Notes under the pieces: generated by a model | The model's input: the letters and a program-made list of their open reading frames with translations, nothing else | The model's database searches: none | What the model was told of the DNA's origin: nothing | Source: Desulfovibrio sp. JY | GTDB taxonomy: Bacteria; Desulfobacterota; Desulfovibrionia; Desulfovibrionales; Desulfovibrionaceae | NCBI GenBank assembly: GCA_021730285.1 | Contig: CP082962.1 | Coordinates: 3,419,501 to 3,483,500, forward strand | DNA length: 64,000 nucleotides | Reading direction: 5' to 3' | Position numbers and translations under genes: made by a program | Shown: positions 52,849 through 62,060 of the stretch, one piece after another | How positions within the stretch are numbered: the stretch's first letter is position 1 | How the letters are laid out: each line of letters starts with the position of its first letter

Positions 52849-52925
52849 TGGTAGCGAGGGAGGGAATTGAACCCCCGACACTGCGGATATGAGCCGCATG
52901 CTCTAACCGTCTGAGCTACCTCGCC
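52849..52925 (-). tRNA. tRNA-Met (CAT anticodon)
   Basis: A 77-nt cloverleaf. The acceptor GGCGAGG pairs with CCTCGCT (one G-U). The D-arm is present. The anticodon stem TGCGG/CCGCA encloses CTCATAT. The T-arm GGGGG-TTCAATT-CCCTC follows and CCA is encoded. Elongator tRNA-Met is the likely identity; a lysidine-type tRNA-Ile with CAT anticodon is the alternative. Its 3' half is duplicated at 36052-36102. Confidence 0.92.
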
Positions 52926-53009
52926 AGATGTCTCCGGCAGCGGAGAAAGGAGTCTTTAGCCGATCCGGCATGCCTTGGCAAGCCTTTTTCGTGGAAAATT
53001 TCGCAACCC

Positions 53010-53807
53010 CTATTTCGGCCAGAAGAAAAAGACCGTCGCCGCCAGGGCCAACCGGTACCAGGCAAAGGGCCGAAGCGACATGTGCTTGACCAGCACGATA
53101 AAGCCCTTGACCGCGACCAGGGCGGAGAGAAACGACACCACAAAGCCGATGCCTAGAATCCACAGATCGTCGGCGGAAAAAAGGGCCGCGCTCTTGTAGA
53201 AGTCGTACAGCGTGGCCGCGAACATCAGCGGCACGGCGGCGATGAAGGAATATTCCGCGGCCAGACCGCGCTTGGCCCCGAGCAGCATGCCGCCCATGAT
53301 GGTGGCCGCCGAGCGCGAGAATCCCGGCCAGAGCGCCAGACATTGGAAGCAGCCGATGCCAAGCGCCAGTCCCGGCGTCATCTCGTCGAGGGTATAGAAG
53401 CGGTCCCGCTTCTTGCGGCTTTCCACCCAGAAGATCATGAGCGCGCCCACGGCCAGGGCCATGGCCACGGTGGTCGGCCCGAAGAGATAGGTCTTGATGG
53501 CCTTGCGGCTGGCCAGCCCCAAAAGCCCGGCCGGCAGCGACGTCAGAAAAAGCATCCACAAGCCGCGCGGGCCGGAAAAGGCGTGCAGCGGCTTGGGCGA
53601 AAGCAGCCACCAGAAGCGTTTCCAGTAGAGCACCACCACGGCCAGAATGGCCCCGAGCTGGATAATGACGTCGAAACTGTCGGCCTTGGCTCCGGTGAAC
53701 CCGATGAGATGGCCGACGAGAATGAGATGGCCGGTGGAGGACACGGGCAAAAACTCGGTCGCTCCCTCGACAAGGCCGAGGATGGTGGCGGCAAGGGATT
53801 CGGTCAT
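53010..53807 (-). CDS. uppP: Undecaprenyl-diphosphatase UppP/BacA
   Basis: A 265-residue membrane phosphatase recycling undecaprenyl pyrophosphate for cell-wall synthesis and giving bacitracin tolerance. Both active-site motifs are intact: GATEFLPVSSTGHLIL near residue 15 and PGFSRSAATIMGGML near residue 160. Length and eight hydrophobic segments match the family. Confidence 0.95.
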   Translation of the reverse strand: MTESLAATILGLVEGATEFLPVSSTGHLILVGHLIGFTGAKADSFDVIIQLGAILAVVVLYWKRFWWLLSPKPLHAFSGPRGLWMLFLTSLPAGLLGLASRKAIKTYLFGPTTVAMALAVGALMIFWVESRKKRDRFYTLDEMTPGLALGIGCFQCLALWPGFSRSAATIMGGMLLGAKRGLAAEYSFIAAVPLMFAATLYDFYKSAALFSADDLWILGIGFVVSFLSALVAVKGFIVLVKHMSLRPFAWYRLALAATVFFFWPK

Positions 53808-53924
53808 GGGAAAAGCTGCTCCTGGCGGGGAATATCCTGTATCCGGGCGGCTCTACCCGATGGCCGGGCAAGTTGCAAGCCGGCTTGTGCTCGTGTATGT
53901 CTTGGGACCGAGCAAGGAGGCTTC

Positions 53925-54116
53925 ATGGCCACGATCATGCCCCAGGGCGAACTCATGCGACGCGCGGTCAAATGGGTCGACGCAAAACGTGCCGAAACCG
54001 ATGAACCCTTGGCCGCGCTTTGCGAAAAGGCGGCCATACAGTTCAATCTCGGTCCCAAGAACGCGGCGTTCTTGGACGATTTTTTCAAGGAACGCAAGGA
54101 GCCGGGTCGGGACTAA
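53925..54116 (+). CDS. Small conserved hypothetical protein
   Basis: A 63-residue soluble, charged protein (MPQGELMRRAVKWVDAKRAE, then AIQFNLGPKNAAFLDDFFKE) with a strong AAGGAGG before the ATG. The predicted structure is all-helical. Similar short proteins occur in other Desulfovibrio genomes, but I know no function. Its last 32 bases overlap the 3' end of engB in the opposite direction. Confidence 0.7.
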   Translation: MATIMPQGELMRRAVKWVDAKRAETDEPLAALCEKAAIQFNLGPKNAAFLDDFFKERKEPGRD

Positions 54117-54717
54117 GGGCGGCTTCGGCCAGGACGCGGCAAAGCGCCTCCCGGCCAAGCCCGGTCTTGCCGGAAAAAAGAATCGGCGGGAAGGCGGGTC
54201 GCGCCAGTTCCCGCCACTCTTTTTTTCGGGCTTCCCGGTCGCGCTGCTTGCATTTGTCGGCCTTTGTCAGCACCAGGAGCACAGGTATGTGCCGGGACCG
54301 TAGCCAGTCGACCAGCTCCACATCCAGGCGCTGGGGCGGCAGGCGGCAGTCGACAAGGGCGGTCACGGCCCGTAACTGACTGGTCTTTTTGAGATAGGCA
54401 TCGATGAGCTTGGCCCATTTTGCCCGCTCGGCCAAGGAGCAGCGGGCGTAGCCGTAACCCGGCAGATCGACCAGGCAATAGCCGGCGGCCTGGGCCATGT
54501 AGAAGTTGAGGCTTCGGGTCTTGCCCGGCGTGGCGCTGATTTTGGCCAGCCCCTTGCGGCCGGCCAGACAGTTGACCAACGTCGATTTGCCGACGTTGGA
54601 CCGGCCGGCCAGGGCGACCTGGGGCGCATCGACCACAGGGATCTGGTCGGTCAGGTAGGCGGTGGCCAGAAGGGCGAGACTGAGTTCCGTACGTGTTTTT
54701 TCCGTGGCGTTGTCCAT
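54085..54717 (-). CDS. engB: Ribosome-biogenesis GTPase EngB/YsxC
   Basis: A 210-residue TRAFAC GTPase needed for 50S subunit assembly. The motifs are G1 AGRSNVGKST, a G2 threonine in KISATPGKTRS, G3 DLPGYGYA and G4 TKADK. It is transcribed divergently from aroQ. The 3' end overlaps the small gene on the other strand. Confidence 0.95.
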   Translation of the reverse strand: MDNATEKTRTELSLALLATAYLTDQIPVVDAPQVALAGRSNVGKSTLVNCLAGRKGLAKISATPGKTRSLNFYMAQAAGYCLVDLPGYGYARCSLAERAKWAKLIDAYLKKTSQLRAVTALVDCRLPPQRLDVELVDWLRSRHIPVLLVLTKADKCKQRDREARKKEWRELARPAFPPILFSGKTGLGREALCRVLAEAALSPDPAPCVP

Positions 54718-54788
54718 CCGTGCCTTGTGACCGGCCCGGTTGCCCCCGTCAAGGCGGAGGATGCGCCCAACAGAATGAAGGAAGCAGC

Positions 54789-55262
54789 ATGCGCAAGGTC
54801 CGATTGCTGGTGTTAAACGGTCCCAATCTTGGGTTTATTGGCGTGCGGCAGCCGGAAATCTACGGCCATCGCACCATCGAGGACCTGCCGGAAATGGTCC
54901 GGGAAATGCTTGGCGATAGCGTCCAGCGCCTGGAATTGCAGTTTCATCAGGCCAACAGCGAAGGGCATTGCATCGACCGGCTGGAGCAGGCCTGGAAGGA
55001 CGGGCTGGACGGCATCGTCTTAAACGCCGGGGCCTACACCCATACGAGCCTTGCCCTGGCCGACTGCCTGGCCTGGATCGGCATTCCCTGCGTCGAGGTG
55101 CACATTTCCAATATTTTTGCCCGCACCGACGAGCCGTTGCGCCACAAGAGCCTGATCGGCCGCAACTGCATCGGCTGCATCGCCGGTTTCGGGCTGACCA
55201 GTTACGCCCTGGCCGTCATCGCCCTGTGGCGGCACATCACCGAAAATCCCAACTTCATCTAA
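54789..55262 (+). CDS. aroQ: Type II 3-dehydroquinate dehydratase
   Basis: A 157-residue AroQ of the shikimate pathway. The catalytic tyrosine lies in RQPEIYGHRTIEDL, the active-site ILNAGAYTHTS-type segment (VLNAGAYTHTSLAL) and the histidine in VEVHISNIFARTD are present. The usual NLLG in the flexible loop region reads NLGFIG here, a small variation. It is followed nine bases later by efp. Confidence 0.94.
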   Translation: MRKVRLLVLNGPNLGFIGVRQPEIYGHRTIEDLPEMVREMLGDSVQRLELQFHQANSEGHCIDRLEQAWKDGLDGIVLNAGAYTHTSLALADCLAWIGIPCVEVHISNIFARTDEPLRHKSLIGRNCIGCIAGFGLTSYALAVIALWRHITENPNFI

Positions 55263-55271
55263 GGAGATACG

Positions 55272-55829
55272 ATGCTTTCCACTACCGACTTCCGTCGCGG
55301 ACTCAAAATCGAAATGGACGGCGTGCCCTACGAAATCGTGGACTTCCTGCACGTCAAGCCCGGCAAGGGTGGGGCGTTTATCCGCACCAAGCTCAAGAAT
55401 ATGATCAACGGCCGGGTGGTGGAAAACACCTTCCGGTCCGGCGAAAAGATGATCAAGCCCGACCTCGAGAGCAAGGACATGCAGTACCTCTACCATGACG
55501 GCGAGGAATTCGTGTTCATGGACATGGAGAGCTACGAGCAGCTGCACGTGGGCAACGATCACCTGGGCGAGAAGGGCGGCTACCTCAAGGACGGCATGGA
55601 ACTCAAGATGCTCCTCTACAAGGGCCAGCCCCTGGACATCGACCTGCCGGCCTCGGTGACGCTCGAGGTGACCGACACCGAGCCCGGGGTCAAGGGCGAC
55701 ACCGTCAGCGGCGCCAGCAAGCCGGCCGCTCTCGAAACGGGCATCTCGGTCAACGTGCCGCTGTTCGTCAACACCGGCGACAGGATCAAGGTGGATACCC
55801 GCACGGGCGAGTACATTGGCCGGGAATAA
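55272..55829 (+). CDS. efp: Translation elongation factor P
   Basis: A 185-residue EF-P with three beta domains that rescues ribosomes stalled at polyproline. The modified-lysine loop is [15 protein letters not shown] with Lys34. The usual C-terminal [21 protein letters not shown] motif is intact. It lies between aroQ and ftsK; the ftsK start overlaps its last codons. Confidence 0.96.
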   Translation: MLSTTDFRRGLKIEMDGVPYEIVDFLHVKPGKGGAFIRTKLKNMINGRVVENTFRSGEKMIKPDLESKDMQYLYHDGEEFVFMDMESYEQLHVGNDHLGEKGGYLKDGMELKMLLYKGQPLDIDLPASVTLEVTDTEPGVKGDTVSGASKPAALETGISVNVPLFVNTGDRIKVDTRTGEYIGRE

Positions 55830-58227
55830 CAAGGACGCCGGGAAGGATGCTCCCGGCGGTTTTCGCCTCTCCCGCGAGCTTGTCGGGTTGGCCGCGCTTT
55901 TCGTGGCCGCCTTTCTGTGCGTCGCGCTCTATACCATGAGCGACGGCGACCCCGGGTTCAACCAGTCCGTCACCCGTCGTGTCGTGGCCAACAAGGCCGG
56001 GCTGGTGGGAGCGTACGTGGGGGGGGCTCTGGCCGACTTGTTCGGCCTGTGGGCCTATCTGGTCCCCCTGGCCATCGCCTGGCGGGGACTGCGGTTCTTG
56101 GCCCCGGGCCTCAAGGTCCCGTTCTGGCGTGGGCTCGGGGCTTTTTTCCTGAGCCTTGTGCTGCTGGCCTTTCTGGGGTCGCCCTGGGGACTTTTCGGCC
56201 TAAGCCTCGGCAATGTGCGGGGCGGCGGCGGCGCCGGGCAGCATCTGTTCGGATTCTTGAATCGTTACTTGAGCTCGTTTGGCGCCTACTTTTTCCTGAC
56301 GTTCGCCCTGATCGCCGCGATCCAGGTGACCTTCGGCCTCACCTGGACCAATTTCTGGCGGCCGGTGCTGGATGTGGCCAAGGAAAAAGGCTGGCAGCTT
56401 TATGATGCCTGGCAGGCTTGGCGCGAGGCGCGAGTCCAGGCTCGGGAGGCCGCGCGGGAGGAACGTCTGGCCCGGGAAGAGGCCTCACCGTCCCCTGGGC
56501 GCGAGAAAAAGCCGGCCAGGGAAAAACGTCCGCCCGCCCCGAAGAATGCGCCGGCCGTCGATGCCACGGCCGCACAGGCTCCGACCGAGGCCGTGGACCG
56601 CTTTCTCGACGCCATTGTCGGGCAGGTCGCCCGGCATGACGAACCGCCCGCCGCGCCACCGGCCGTCCCCAGGCCGGCTCCTTCGCCGCAGCCTGCGGAG
56701 CCGGTCATCCCTGCCGCGCCCAAGCCCGCGCCGGCTCGTGCGGCCAAGGCCCCGGCCAGGAAGTCCACTGCGGACGACAATCCCATGCCGCCGCTGGACC
56801 TGCTCTCCGTGCCGCCGCCGGCCGAGGCCGCGCCGGCCGACCCGGAAGTCTGCCGCCGACAGGCCGAAAGCCTTATCACGTGCCTGAGTGACTTCGGCAT
56901 CCAGTGCGAGGTCACCCGGGTCATCCCCGGGCCGGTCGTCACCATGTTCGAGGTCAAGCCCGCGCCCGGGGTCAAGATCAGCCGTATCGTGGGCCTTTCG
57001 GTGGATCTGGCTTTGGCCATGAAGGCCCTGGCCGTTCGCATCGAGCCCCTCTCGGGCAAGGATACCGTCGGCGTCGAGATCCCCAACGCCCGGCGGCAGA
57101 CCGTCTATTTCCGCGATGTGCTCGACACCGAGGCCTTCCGCGCCTCGCCCTCGAAATTGACCCTGGCCATCGGCAAGGACATCCAGGGGCGGCCGCAGGT
57201 GGCCGACCTGGCCCGCATGCCGCATCTGCTCGTGGCCGGCGCGACCGGCTCGGGTAAGAGCGTGTGCATCAACGGCATCCTGCTTTCGATTCTCTACAAG
57301 GCCACGCCCGACGAGGTGAAGCTGCTCCTGGTCGACCCCAAGCGCATCGAGCTTTCGGTCTACAACGACCTGCCCCATCTGGTGCATCCGGTGGTGACCG
57401 AGACGGCCATGGCCAAATCCGCCCTGGACTGGGCCGTGGCCGATATGGACCGCCGCTACGAGGCCATGGCGCTTCTGGGCGTGCGCAACATCGCCGGTTA
57501 CAACGAAAAGCTGGCCAAGCTCGGGGACAACCGGCCCGAGGAGTTGGCGGGACTCGAACCGCTGCCCTATCTCGTCATCGTCATCGACGAACTGGCCGAC
57601 CTCATGATGACCGCGGCCAAGGAAGTGGAAGTGAGCATCGTGCGCCTGGCCCAGCTGGCCCGGGCCGCCGGCATCCATCTTATTTTGGCCACCCAGCGCC
57701 CAAGCGTGGACGTGGTCACGGGGCTCATCAAGGCCAACTTCCCCACCCGCATCGCCTTCCAGGTGACGAGCAAGCACGATTCGCGCACCATTCTCGACGC
57801 CGTGGGCGCGGAATATTTGCTCGGGCGCGGCGACATGCTCTATAAGCCGAGCGGCGGCAAGACCACACGCATGCACGGCGCGTTCGTCTCGGACGAGGAA
57901 GCGGCGGCGGTGATCGAGCATTGGAAGAGCAAGGCCGCGCCCAATTACGCCCTGGATTTCAGCGACTGGCAAAAAAGCGCCGACGGCAATGGCGGCGGCG
58001 ACTTCGGCGGCGGCGAGGGCGGCGACGACACCGCTTCGGACGCCGTCTATCCCCAGGCCGTGGAATTCGTCATGGAGCAGGGCAAGGCCTCCATTTCGCT
58101 CATCCAGCGCCGTTTTCGCATCGGTTTCAACCGGGCGGCACGGTTCATCGAACAGATGGAGCGTGACGGGCTGCTCGGCCCCCAGGAGGGCAGCAAACCC
58201 CGGGCCGTTATTCGGAATAAGGAATAG
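55816..58227 (+). CDS. ftsK: DNA translocase FtsK
   Basis: An 803-residue FtsK/SpoIIIE translocase for chromosome segregation at the septum. About four N-terminal transmembrane segments cover residues 20-190. A proline/alanine-rich linker covers about 200-345, short compared with E. coli. The motor has Walker [16 protein letters not shown], Walker [14 protein letters not shown] and [12 protein letters not shown]. The C-terminal gamma winged helix ([21 protein letters not shown]) reads KOPS-type sequences. The start is a TTG at 55816 inside the end of efp. A later start is possible. Confidence 0.94.
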   Translation: MAGNNKDAGKDAPGGFRLSRELVGLAALFVAAFLCVALYTMSDGDPGFNQSVTRRVVANKAGLVGAYVGGALADLFGLWAYLVPLAIAWRGLRFLAPGLKVPFWRGLGAFFLSLVLLAFLGSPWGLFGLSLGNVRGGGGAGQHLFGFLNRYLSSFGAYFFLTFALIAAIQVTFGLTWTNFWRPVLDVAKEKGWQLYDAWQAWREARVQAREAAREERLAREEASPSPGREKKPAREKRPPAPKNAPAVDATAAQAPTEAVDRFLDAIVGQVARHDEPPAAPPAVPRPAPSPQPAEPVIPAAPKPAPARAAKAPARKSTADDNPMPPLDLLSVPPPAEAAPADPEVCRRQAESLITCLSDFGIQCEVTRVIPGPVVTMFEVKPAPGVKISRIVGLSVDLALAMKALAVRIEPLSGKDTVGVEIPNARRQTVYFRDVLDTEAFRASPSKLTLAIGKDIQGRPQVADLARMPHLLVAGATGSGKSVCINGILLSILYKATPDEVKLLLVDPKRIELSVYNDLPHLVHPVVTETAMAKSALDWAVADMDRRYEAMALLGVRNIAGYNEKLAKLGDNRPEELAGLEPLPYLVIVIDELADLMMTAAKEVEVSIVRLAQLARAAGIHLILATQRPSVDVVTGLIKANFPTRIAFQVTSKHDSRTILDAVGAEYLLGRGDMLYKPSGGKTTRMHGAFVSDEEAAAVIEHWKSKAAPNYALDFSDWQKSADGNGGGDFGGGEGGDDTASDAVYPQAVEFVMEQGKASISLIQRRFRIGFNRAARFIEQMERDGLLGPQEGSKPRAVIRNKE

Positions 58228-58232
58228 GGGAA

Positions 58233-58294
58233 TGCCTCCGGCGGCCAGGGGGAAACTTTTTGAAAAAAGTTTCCCCCTGGACCCCCTTCAAAAA
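58233..58294. repeat. Class II hairpin repeat after ftsK
   Basis: TGCCTCCGGCGG, then a hairpin with 17-bp arms (CCAGGGGGAAACTTTTT, 58245-58280), then ACCCCCTTCAAAAA. It is nearly identical to 11674-11735. It probably terminates the aroQ-efp-ftsK transcript. Confidence 0.82.
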
Positions 58295-58358
58295 ACTTTT
58301 AAAAGTGCGACCGGGTCCTCATGGGAACGGAGAGCACACAGCCCCCTTGAAGAGTTTT

Positions 58359-58385
58359 GGGGGAGGGTGGGGGTCTGGGGGAGGG
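58359..58385 (+). other. G-quadruplex-forming motif
   Basis: Five G-runs of three to five bases separated by one to three nucleotides (GGGGG-A-GGG-T-GGGGG-TCT-GGGGG-A-GGG) lie between ftsK and lolA and overlap the left arm of the next hairpin. This is a canonical four-tract quadruplex pattern. Confidence 0.6.
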
Positions 58386-58420
58386 AACCCCTTTTTGCAA
58401 AAAGGGGTTCCCTCCCCCAG
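58375..58420. repeat. 46-bp perfect palindrome before lolA
   Basis: Two 22-nt arms (beginning CTGGGGGAGGGAACCCC) meet around TGCA with no mismatch. It is the second hairpin of the repeat unit that starts at 58233. It ends 24 nt before the lolA ATG and leaves no Shine-Dalgarno sequence between. Confidence 0.8.
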
Positions 58421-58444
58421 TTCCCCCTCCACCACGGACACACC

Positions 58445-59122
58445 ATGAAAAAACGCGCCTTGTTCCTTGCCGCCTGTTTCGTATTGGCCACCGCCGCCAC
58501 GGCCCGGGCCGTGGACCCGACGGAGCTGGCCGGTCGCATCCAGAAGAAATACGCCACGATAAACGCCTTTTCCGCCTCGTTCACCCAGGCCATCCGCAAC
58601 GCGGCCAGCGGCGACACCGAGCACCGGTCGGGCTCGTTTTTCTTCAAGAAGCCTGTGCTGGTGCGCTGGGAGACGGTCAAGCCCGAAAAAGAGCTGCTCA
58701 TCGTCGGCAAGGATGCCGTCTGGGATTATTTCGAGGAGGACAAGGAGGCCTACCGCTATGCGGTCAAGGAGATCATCAGCTCCAAGACCATGCTGCGGTT
58801 TCTGACGGGCAAGGCCAACCTGACCGAGGATTTCTTTGTGGCCGCCGGCAAGGCGTCGGATGCCGGCCCGGGACAGGCCGTGCTGGATCTGGCCCCGCGC
58901 GAGCCCGAACCGGGGCTGGTCATGGCCCGGGTCTGGGTCGATCTGTCAACGGACATGATCGCCCGCATTTTCATTCAGGATTTCTACGCCAACACCAACG
59001 ACCTGACGCTCACCGGCGTGGCGGTCAACCCCAAGCTCGCCGACAGCCTCTTCACCTTCACGCCGCCCAGGGACGCCAAGGTCCACGACAACGCCCCGGC
59101 CAAGGAGCGCGACCTCAAGTAG
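58445..59122 (+). CDS. lolA: Outer-membrane lipoprotein carrier LolA
   Basis: A 225-residue periplasmic chaperone that carries lipoproteins from LolCDE to the outer membrane. A Sec signal peptide (MKKRALFLAACFVLATAATARA) precedes the LolA fold (KYATINAFSASFTQAI, then SGSFFFKKPVLVRWE and KDAVWDYFEEDKEAY). No clear ribosome-binding site precedes the ATG; the upstream is CT-rich. Ends by overlapping rluB in the opposite direction by eight bases. Confidence 0.9.
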   Translation: MKKRALFLAACFVLATAATARAVDPTELAGRIQKKYATINAFSASFTQAIRNAASGDTEHRSGSFFFKKPVLVRWETVKPEKELLIVGKDAVWDYFEEDKEAYRYAVKEIISSKTMLRFLTGKANLTEDFFVAAGKASDAGPGQAVLDLAPREPEPGLVMARVWVDLSTDMIARIFIQDFYANTNDLTLTGVAVNPKLADSLFTFTPPRDAKVHDNAPAKERDLK

Positions 59123-59915
59123 CCTGGCGAGGCGTCCGGGGGGGGGCTTTGGCGGCGTCGAGGGGCAGACCGACGGAGCGGCGCAATGCGGCCAGTTCCT
59201 CCCCGGTCAGTTCCCGGCATTTTCCCGGAGCCAGCCTCCCCAGTTCCAGGGGGCCCTGGGCGACGCGCACGAGCGTCAGGACGGTGAGCCCCAGGTCGCG
59301 GCACATGCGGCGGATCTGGCGGTTGATTCCCTGGCGCAGTTCCATCTCCAGGATAAAGCGATCGGCGGCCAGCCGCTTGGTGATGCGGGCCCGGATCGGG
59401 GCAAGCTCTTCCCCCTCGGCCAGCCGCATGCCGCGTCCCATGGCCTTGATCGCATCGGGGACGATGTGGCCGCGCACGGTGACCATGTAGCGCTTGGGCG
59501 CGTGCCAGCGGGGATGGGCCAGCCGGTAGGCCAGTTCCCCGTCGGTGGTCAAAAGCAGCAGTCCTTCGGAAAAAAAATCCAATCGGCCCACGGAAAAGAG
59601 GCGCCTTTTACGGTACGCTTCCGGCAGGGCGTCGAAGACGGTGGGACGTCCCTCGGGATCGCGGGCGGTGGTGACGCAGCCCGGCCGCTTGTGGAGCATG
59701 ATGGTCAGGGGCGCGGCATTGTCCGGCTTGCTGATGTCCTTGCCGTCCACGGTCAGGCGCGTCCGGGAAGGATCGATCTTGCGTCCGAGTTCCGTGACCA
59801 CGCTGCCGTCGACCGCGACTCGGCCGGCGGCGATCAGCGCGTCGGCCTGCCGCCTGGAGCAGACTCCGGCCTCGGCCAGCGCCTTGTTGAGGCGCACACC
59901 CGTGTCGTCAGCCAT
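59115..59915 (-). CDS. rluB: Ribosomal large-subunit pseudouridine synthase (RluB/RsuA family)
   Basis: A 266-residue pseudouridine synthase. An N-terminal S4 domain (VRLNKALAEAGVCSRRQADALI) is followed by the catalytic domain with GRLDFFSEGLLLLTTDG (catalytic aspartate). The later GINRQIRRMCRDLGL motif is also canonical. RluB-type 23S rRNA modification is the likely role; RsuA/RluE/RluF share the fold, so the exact site is not certain. Confidence 0.88.
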   Translation of the reverse strand: MADDTGVRLNKALAEAGVCSRRQADALIAAGRVAVDGSVVTELGRKIDPSRTRLTVDGKDISKPDNAAPLTIMLHKRPGCVTTARDPEGRPTVFDALPEAYRKRRLFSVGRLDFFSEGLLLLTTDGELAYRLAHPRWHAPKRYMVTVRGHIVPDAIKAMGRGMRLAEGEELAPIRARITKRLAADRFILEMELRQGINRQIRRMCRDLGLTVLTLVRVAQGPLELGRLAPGKCRELTGEELAALRRSVGLPLDAAKAPPRTPRQAT

Positions 59916-59918
59916 GGG

Positions 59919-61055
59919 TCAGCCCGGAAGCCGCAGGAAAACCCGGGTTCCCGCACCCGGAGCGGAGGTGAAATCCACGTCGCCGCCCAGACATTCCTGG
60001 GCGAAAAGCCGCATGCCGTAGGTGCCGAAACCACGGCCCACGCCCTTGGTCGTATATCCCCGCTGAAAAAGACGCATGCGGGTCTCTTCGGGCATGACGG
60101 CCGGATTGTGGACCCAGAAAACCACGCCGCCATCCTCGCCGGGCGCGCAGCCAAGCGTCACGCATTCGCCCGGAGCCGAGGCCTCCAGGGCATTTTTGAT
60201 CATGTTGACCATGATGCGCTGGATGATGCGGGAATCCGAGGCAAAGGCAAGCGAGGGCGAATCGGGATCGACGGACAGGACGCGCTTGGGCTCGTGGTTG
60301 AACGACTGGCAATAGGCAGCCAGATAATGCAGGATTTCCAGCGTCTCGAGGCCGGTGCGGGCATAGTGGTATTCCTTGGCTTCCACGGCCAGGAAGTCCC
60401 GCTGGGTTTCCACGATGTCCTGGATGTCGTTTATGGCCCGGCGCAGCAGATCGAGGTCCTGGGTTTGGTTGTCCGGCAGTTCCAGGGTGATAAGGTCGTG
60501 GATGCCCTTGATGCCGGACACGGCGTTCAGGATATCATGGAAAAAGAGGCGCTCGAAATTGCGCAAGGCCTTTTCATGCGCGATGTCGAGGGCGGACGTC
60601 AGCACCAGCTGGTGTTGCCCCTGTGCCATGGGGGCCGTCCAGACCTGCAGGTTGAGGGCCTCGAGATGCGACGGCGTCAAACGGTCTATGGAACACTCCT
60701 GGGTGGCGTGTTCGCCTTCAAGGCCTTTGACGATGGCCCTGGCCGCGCCGCAATACTGGCAGAAGCGGGTGGTGCCGCAACCGCCGGGAAGCTCGACGGC
60801 ATGGGCGCAGCCAAGAGCCTCCCCCAGGCGCATGCCGAGGATTTCACCGGTGTCCTGGACGCCGACCAAACGGACGAACCGCATGTTGGCATAAACGATC
60901 TGCCGGGTGTCGTTTAGAATAGTCACCGCCAGCGGCACGAGCGCCAGGGAGATGGCGGCCGGAGAATTGGCGATCTCCTGGGCGATGCGCAAAATCGCGT
61001 CCTGCCCCAGACGCTCTGGCGGCAAAAAATATGTCGTTGCTGCGTCTTCCTGCAT
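59919..61055 (-). CDS. PAS-domain sensor histidine kinase with a four-cysteine motif
   Basis: A 378-residue soluble kinase. A PAS domain at about residues 40-150 contains C83, C93, C99 and C102 (LGCAHA, GGCGTTRFCQYCGAARAI). An H-box FFHDILNAVSGIKG follows, then HATPase motifs MVNMIKNALEAS and GFGTYGMRLFAQ. The start MQEDAATTYFLPPERLG at 61055 follows GGAAAG. The upstream extension to 61163 looks non-coding. It lies three bases after rluB in the same direction. No response regulator adjoins it. Confidence 0.85.
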   Translation of the reverse strand: MQEDAATTYFLPPERLGQDAILRIAQEIANSPAAISLALVPLAVTILNDTRQIVYANMRFVRLVGVQDTGEILGMRLGEALGCAHAVELPGGCGTTRFCQYCGAARAIVKGLEGEHATQECSIDRLTPSHLEALNLQVWTAPMAQGQHQLVLTSALDIAHEKALRNFERLFFHDILNAVSGIKGIHDLITLELPDNQTQDLDLLRRAINDIQDIVETQRDFLAVEAKEYHYARTGLETLEILHYLAAYCQSFNHEPKRVLSVDPDSPSLAFASDSRIIQRIMVNMIKNALEASAPGECVTLGCAPGEDGGVVFWVHNPAVMPEETRMRLFQRGYTTKGVGRGFGTYGMRLFAQECLGGDVDFTSAPGAGTRVFLRLPG

Positions 61056-61174
61056 GGACTTTCCGATAGGCGTTATGTCGCTACAAGATGGACGGATGCG
61101 CAAACGGCCGGCCTGCGTCCGCACGCGCCGCATGGGGCGGGAAGCTGTGGTGGGCGGTGACACCGCCCAAGCGA

Positions 61175-61789
61175 CTATATCTGGATGACCTTGTCGGCCA
61201 GATCGAGGCTTGTGACCACGTCGAGCATGTTCGTTGTCTCACCGACCTCCTTTTGCTCCAGGATGCCGAAAAAGTCCAGGCAGGTGCCGCAGACCAGGAT
61301 GGAGACCCCAGCCTCGGCCAAGGCCTTGAGCTTGGGCAGGACCGGGCTGCCGGCGACCGCCAGCTTGACCCCGCCGTTGACCAGGATGATGCGCCAAAGG
61401 CCCTCGCCCAGTTCCGGCAGGGTGGCGATAAAATTGACCATGAGCTTGGCGCCGAGTTCCGGATCGCCCCGGCCCACGGTGTCGGCCGTGATGAAGACGG
61501 CGGTCTTGGGATTGTCGACTTTTTCCCGGGGCGTGCCGGCGGTGGCGGGTTGGGGCGGCGGCACGGCCTCGCCCGTGGACGTGGCCCGCAATACGAAAAG
61601 ACCGTCCTTTTCGGTCGCCGTGACGGCGTAGCCGCGCATGCCCAGAAAACGGGTGACGTTTTCCCGGGCCGCTTGATTGTCCACGGTGACGGCAAGCGTC
61701 TGCGGCCGGTCTTCCGCCTCCACGCATTCCTTGCAGCGCAATACCGGTCCCGGACAGGCCAATCCCCGGCAGTCGAGCGTGATTTCCAT
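61175..61789 (-). CDS. yedF: YedF-like sulfurtransferase (selenium metabolism)
   Basis: A 204-residue two-domain protein. An N-terminal TusA/SirA-like domain carries the CPxP-type motif (LDCRGLACPGPVLRCKE). A C-terminal DsrE-like domain ends with ILVCGTCLDFFG. This fused architecture is annotated as YedF, a protein associated with selenium metabolism genes in many anaerobes. The exact reaction is unknown; persulfide or perselenide transfer is the usual suggestion. Start set by AAAAGGAG. Confidence 0.88.
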   Translation of the reverse strand: MEITLDCRGLACPGPVLRCKECVEAEDRPQTLAVTVDNQAARENVTRFLGMRGYAVTATEKDGLFVLRATSTGEAVPPPQPATAGTPREKVDNPKTAVFITADTVGRGDPELGAKLMVNFIATLPELGEGLWRIILVNGGVKLAVAGSPVLPKLKALAEAGVSILVCGTCLDFFGILEQKEVGETTNMLDVVTSLDLADKVIQI

Positions 61790-61847
61790 GGCAATGCTCC
61801 TTTTGGCGAGGAGCATAGCCCCGTCGGCCCCGGGCTGGTCAAATCGA

Positions 61848-61875
61848 ATGATATAATCTTTCTGCGGCGTTGTAA
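61848..61875 (-). promoter_or_regulatory. Probable promoter of yedF
   Basis: On the minus strand TTACAA and TATCAT are spaced by 16 nt, about 60 nt upstream of the yedF ATG, in the only AT-rich patch of this gap. The gap 61890-62060 otherwise shows no gene. Confidence 0.4.
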
Positions 61876-62060
61876 TAGATTCTGTCTATGAGTGATGCGG
61901 ACGGAAGGCGGATCAAGTCTGGTGCGCTCGTTTCTGGCGACAGGGCACTTTTGCAGGGTGCGGTCCGGATGCCGCCGGTAGTGGCCGCGAGGCGTTTCTC
62001 GGGCAGAACCCGCAAACGCGATGGCGGCCCGTCAGCGGATCGGCGTGACGGGCCGCCCGG

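Larger units (their letters stand above)
36052..52898. mobile_element. Genomic island integrated in tRNA-Met
   Basis: About 16.8 kb bounded by direct repeats of the tRNA-Met 3' half. The intact tRNA at the right end carries a second terminator of its own, and the left fragment retains the original one. Cargo: IS66 remnant, copA-like ATPase, SHOCT protein, kinase-FGE and PP2C genes, cusCBA-type efflux operon with sensor and EF-hand protein, and a toxin-antitoxin pair. The kinase, phosphatase and toxin-antitoxin segments are visibly lower in GC than the flanks. No integrase or excisionase gene was found, so the island looks immobilised. Confidence 0.82.
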
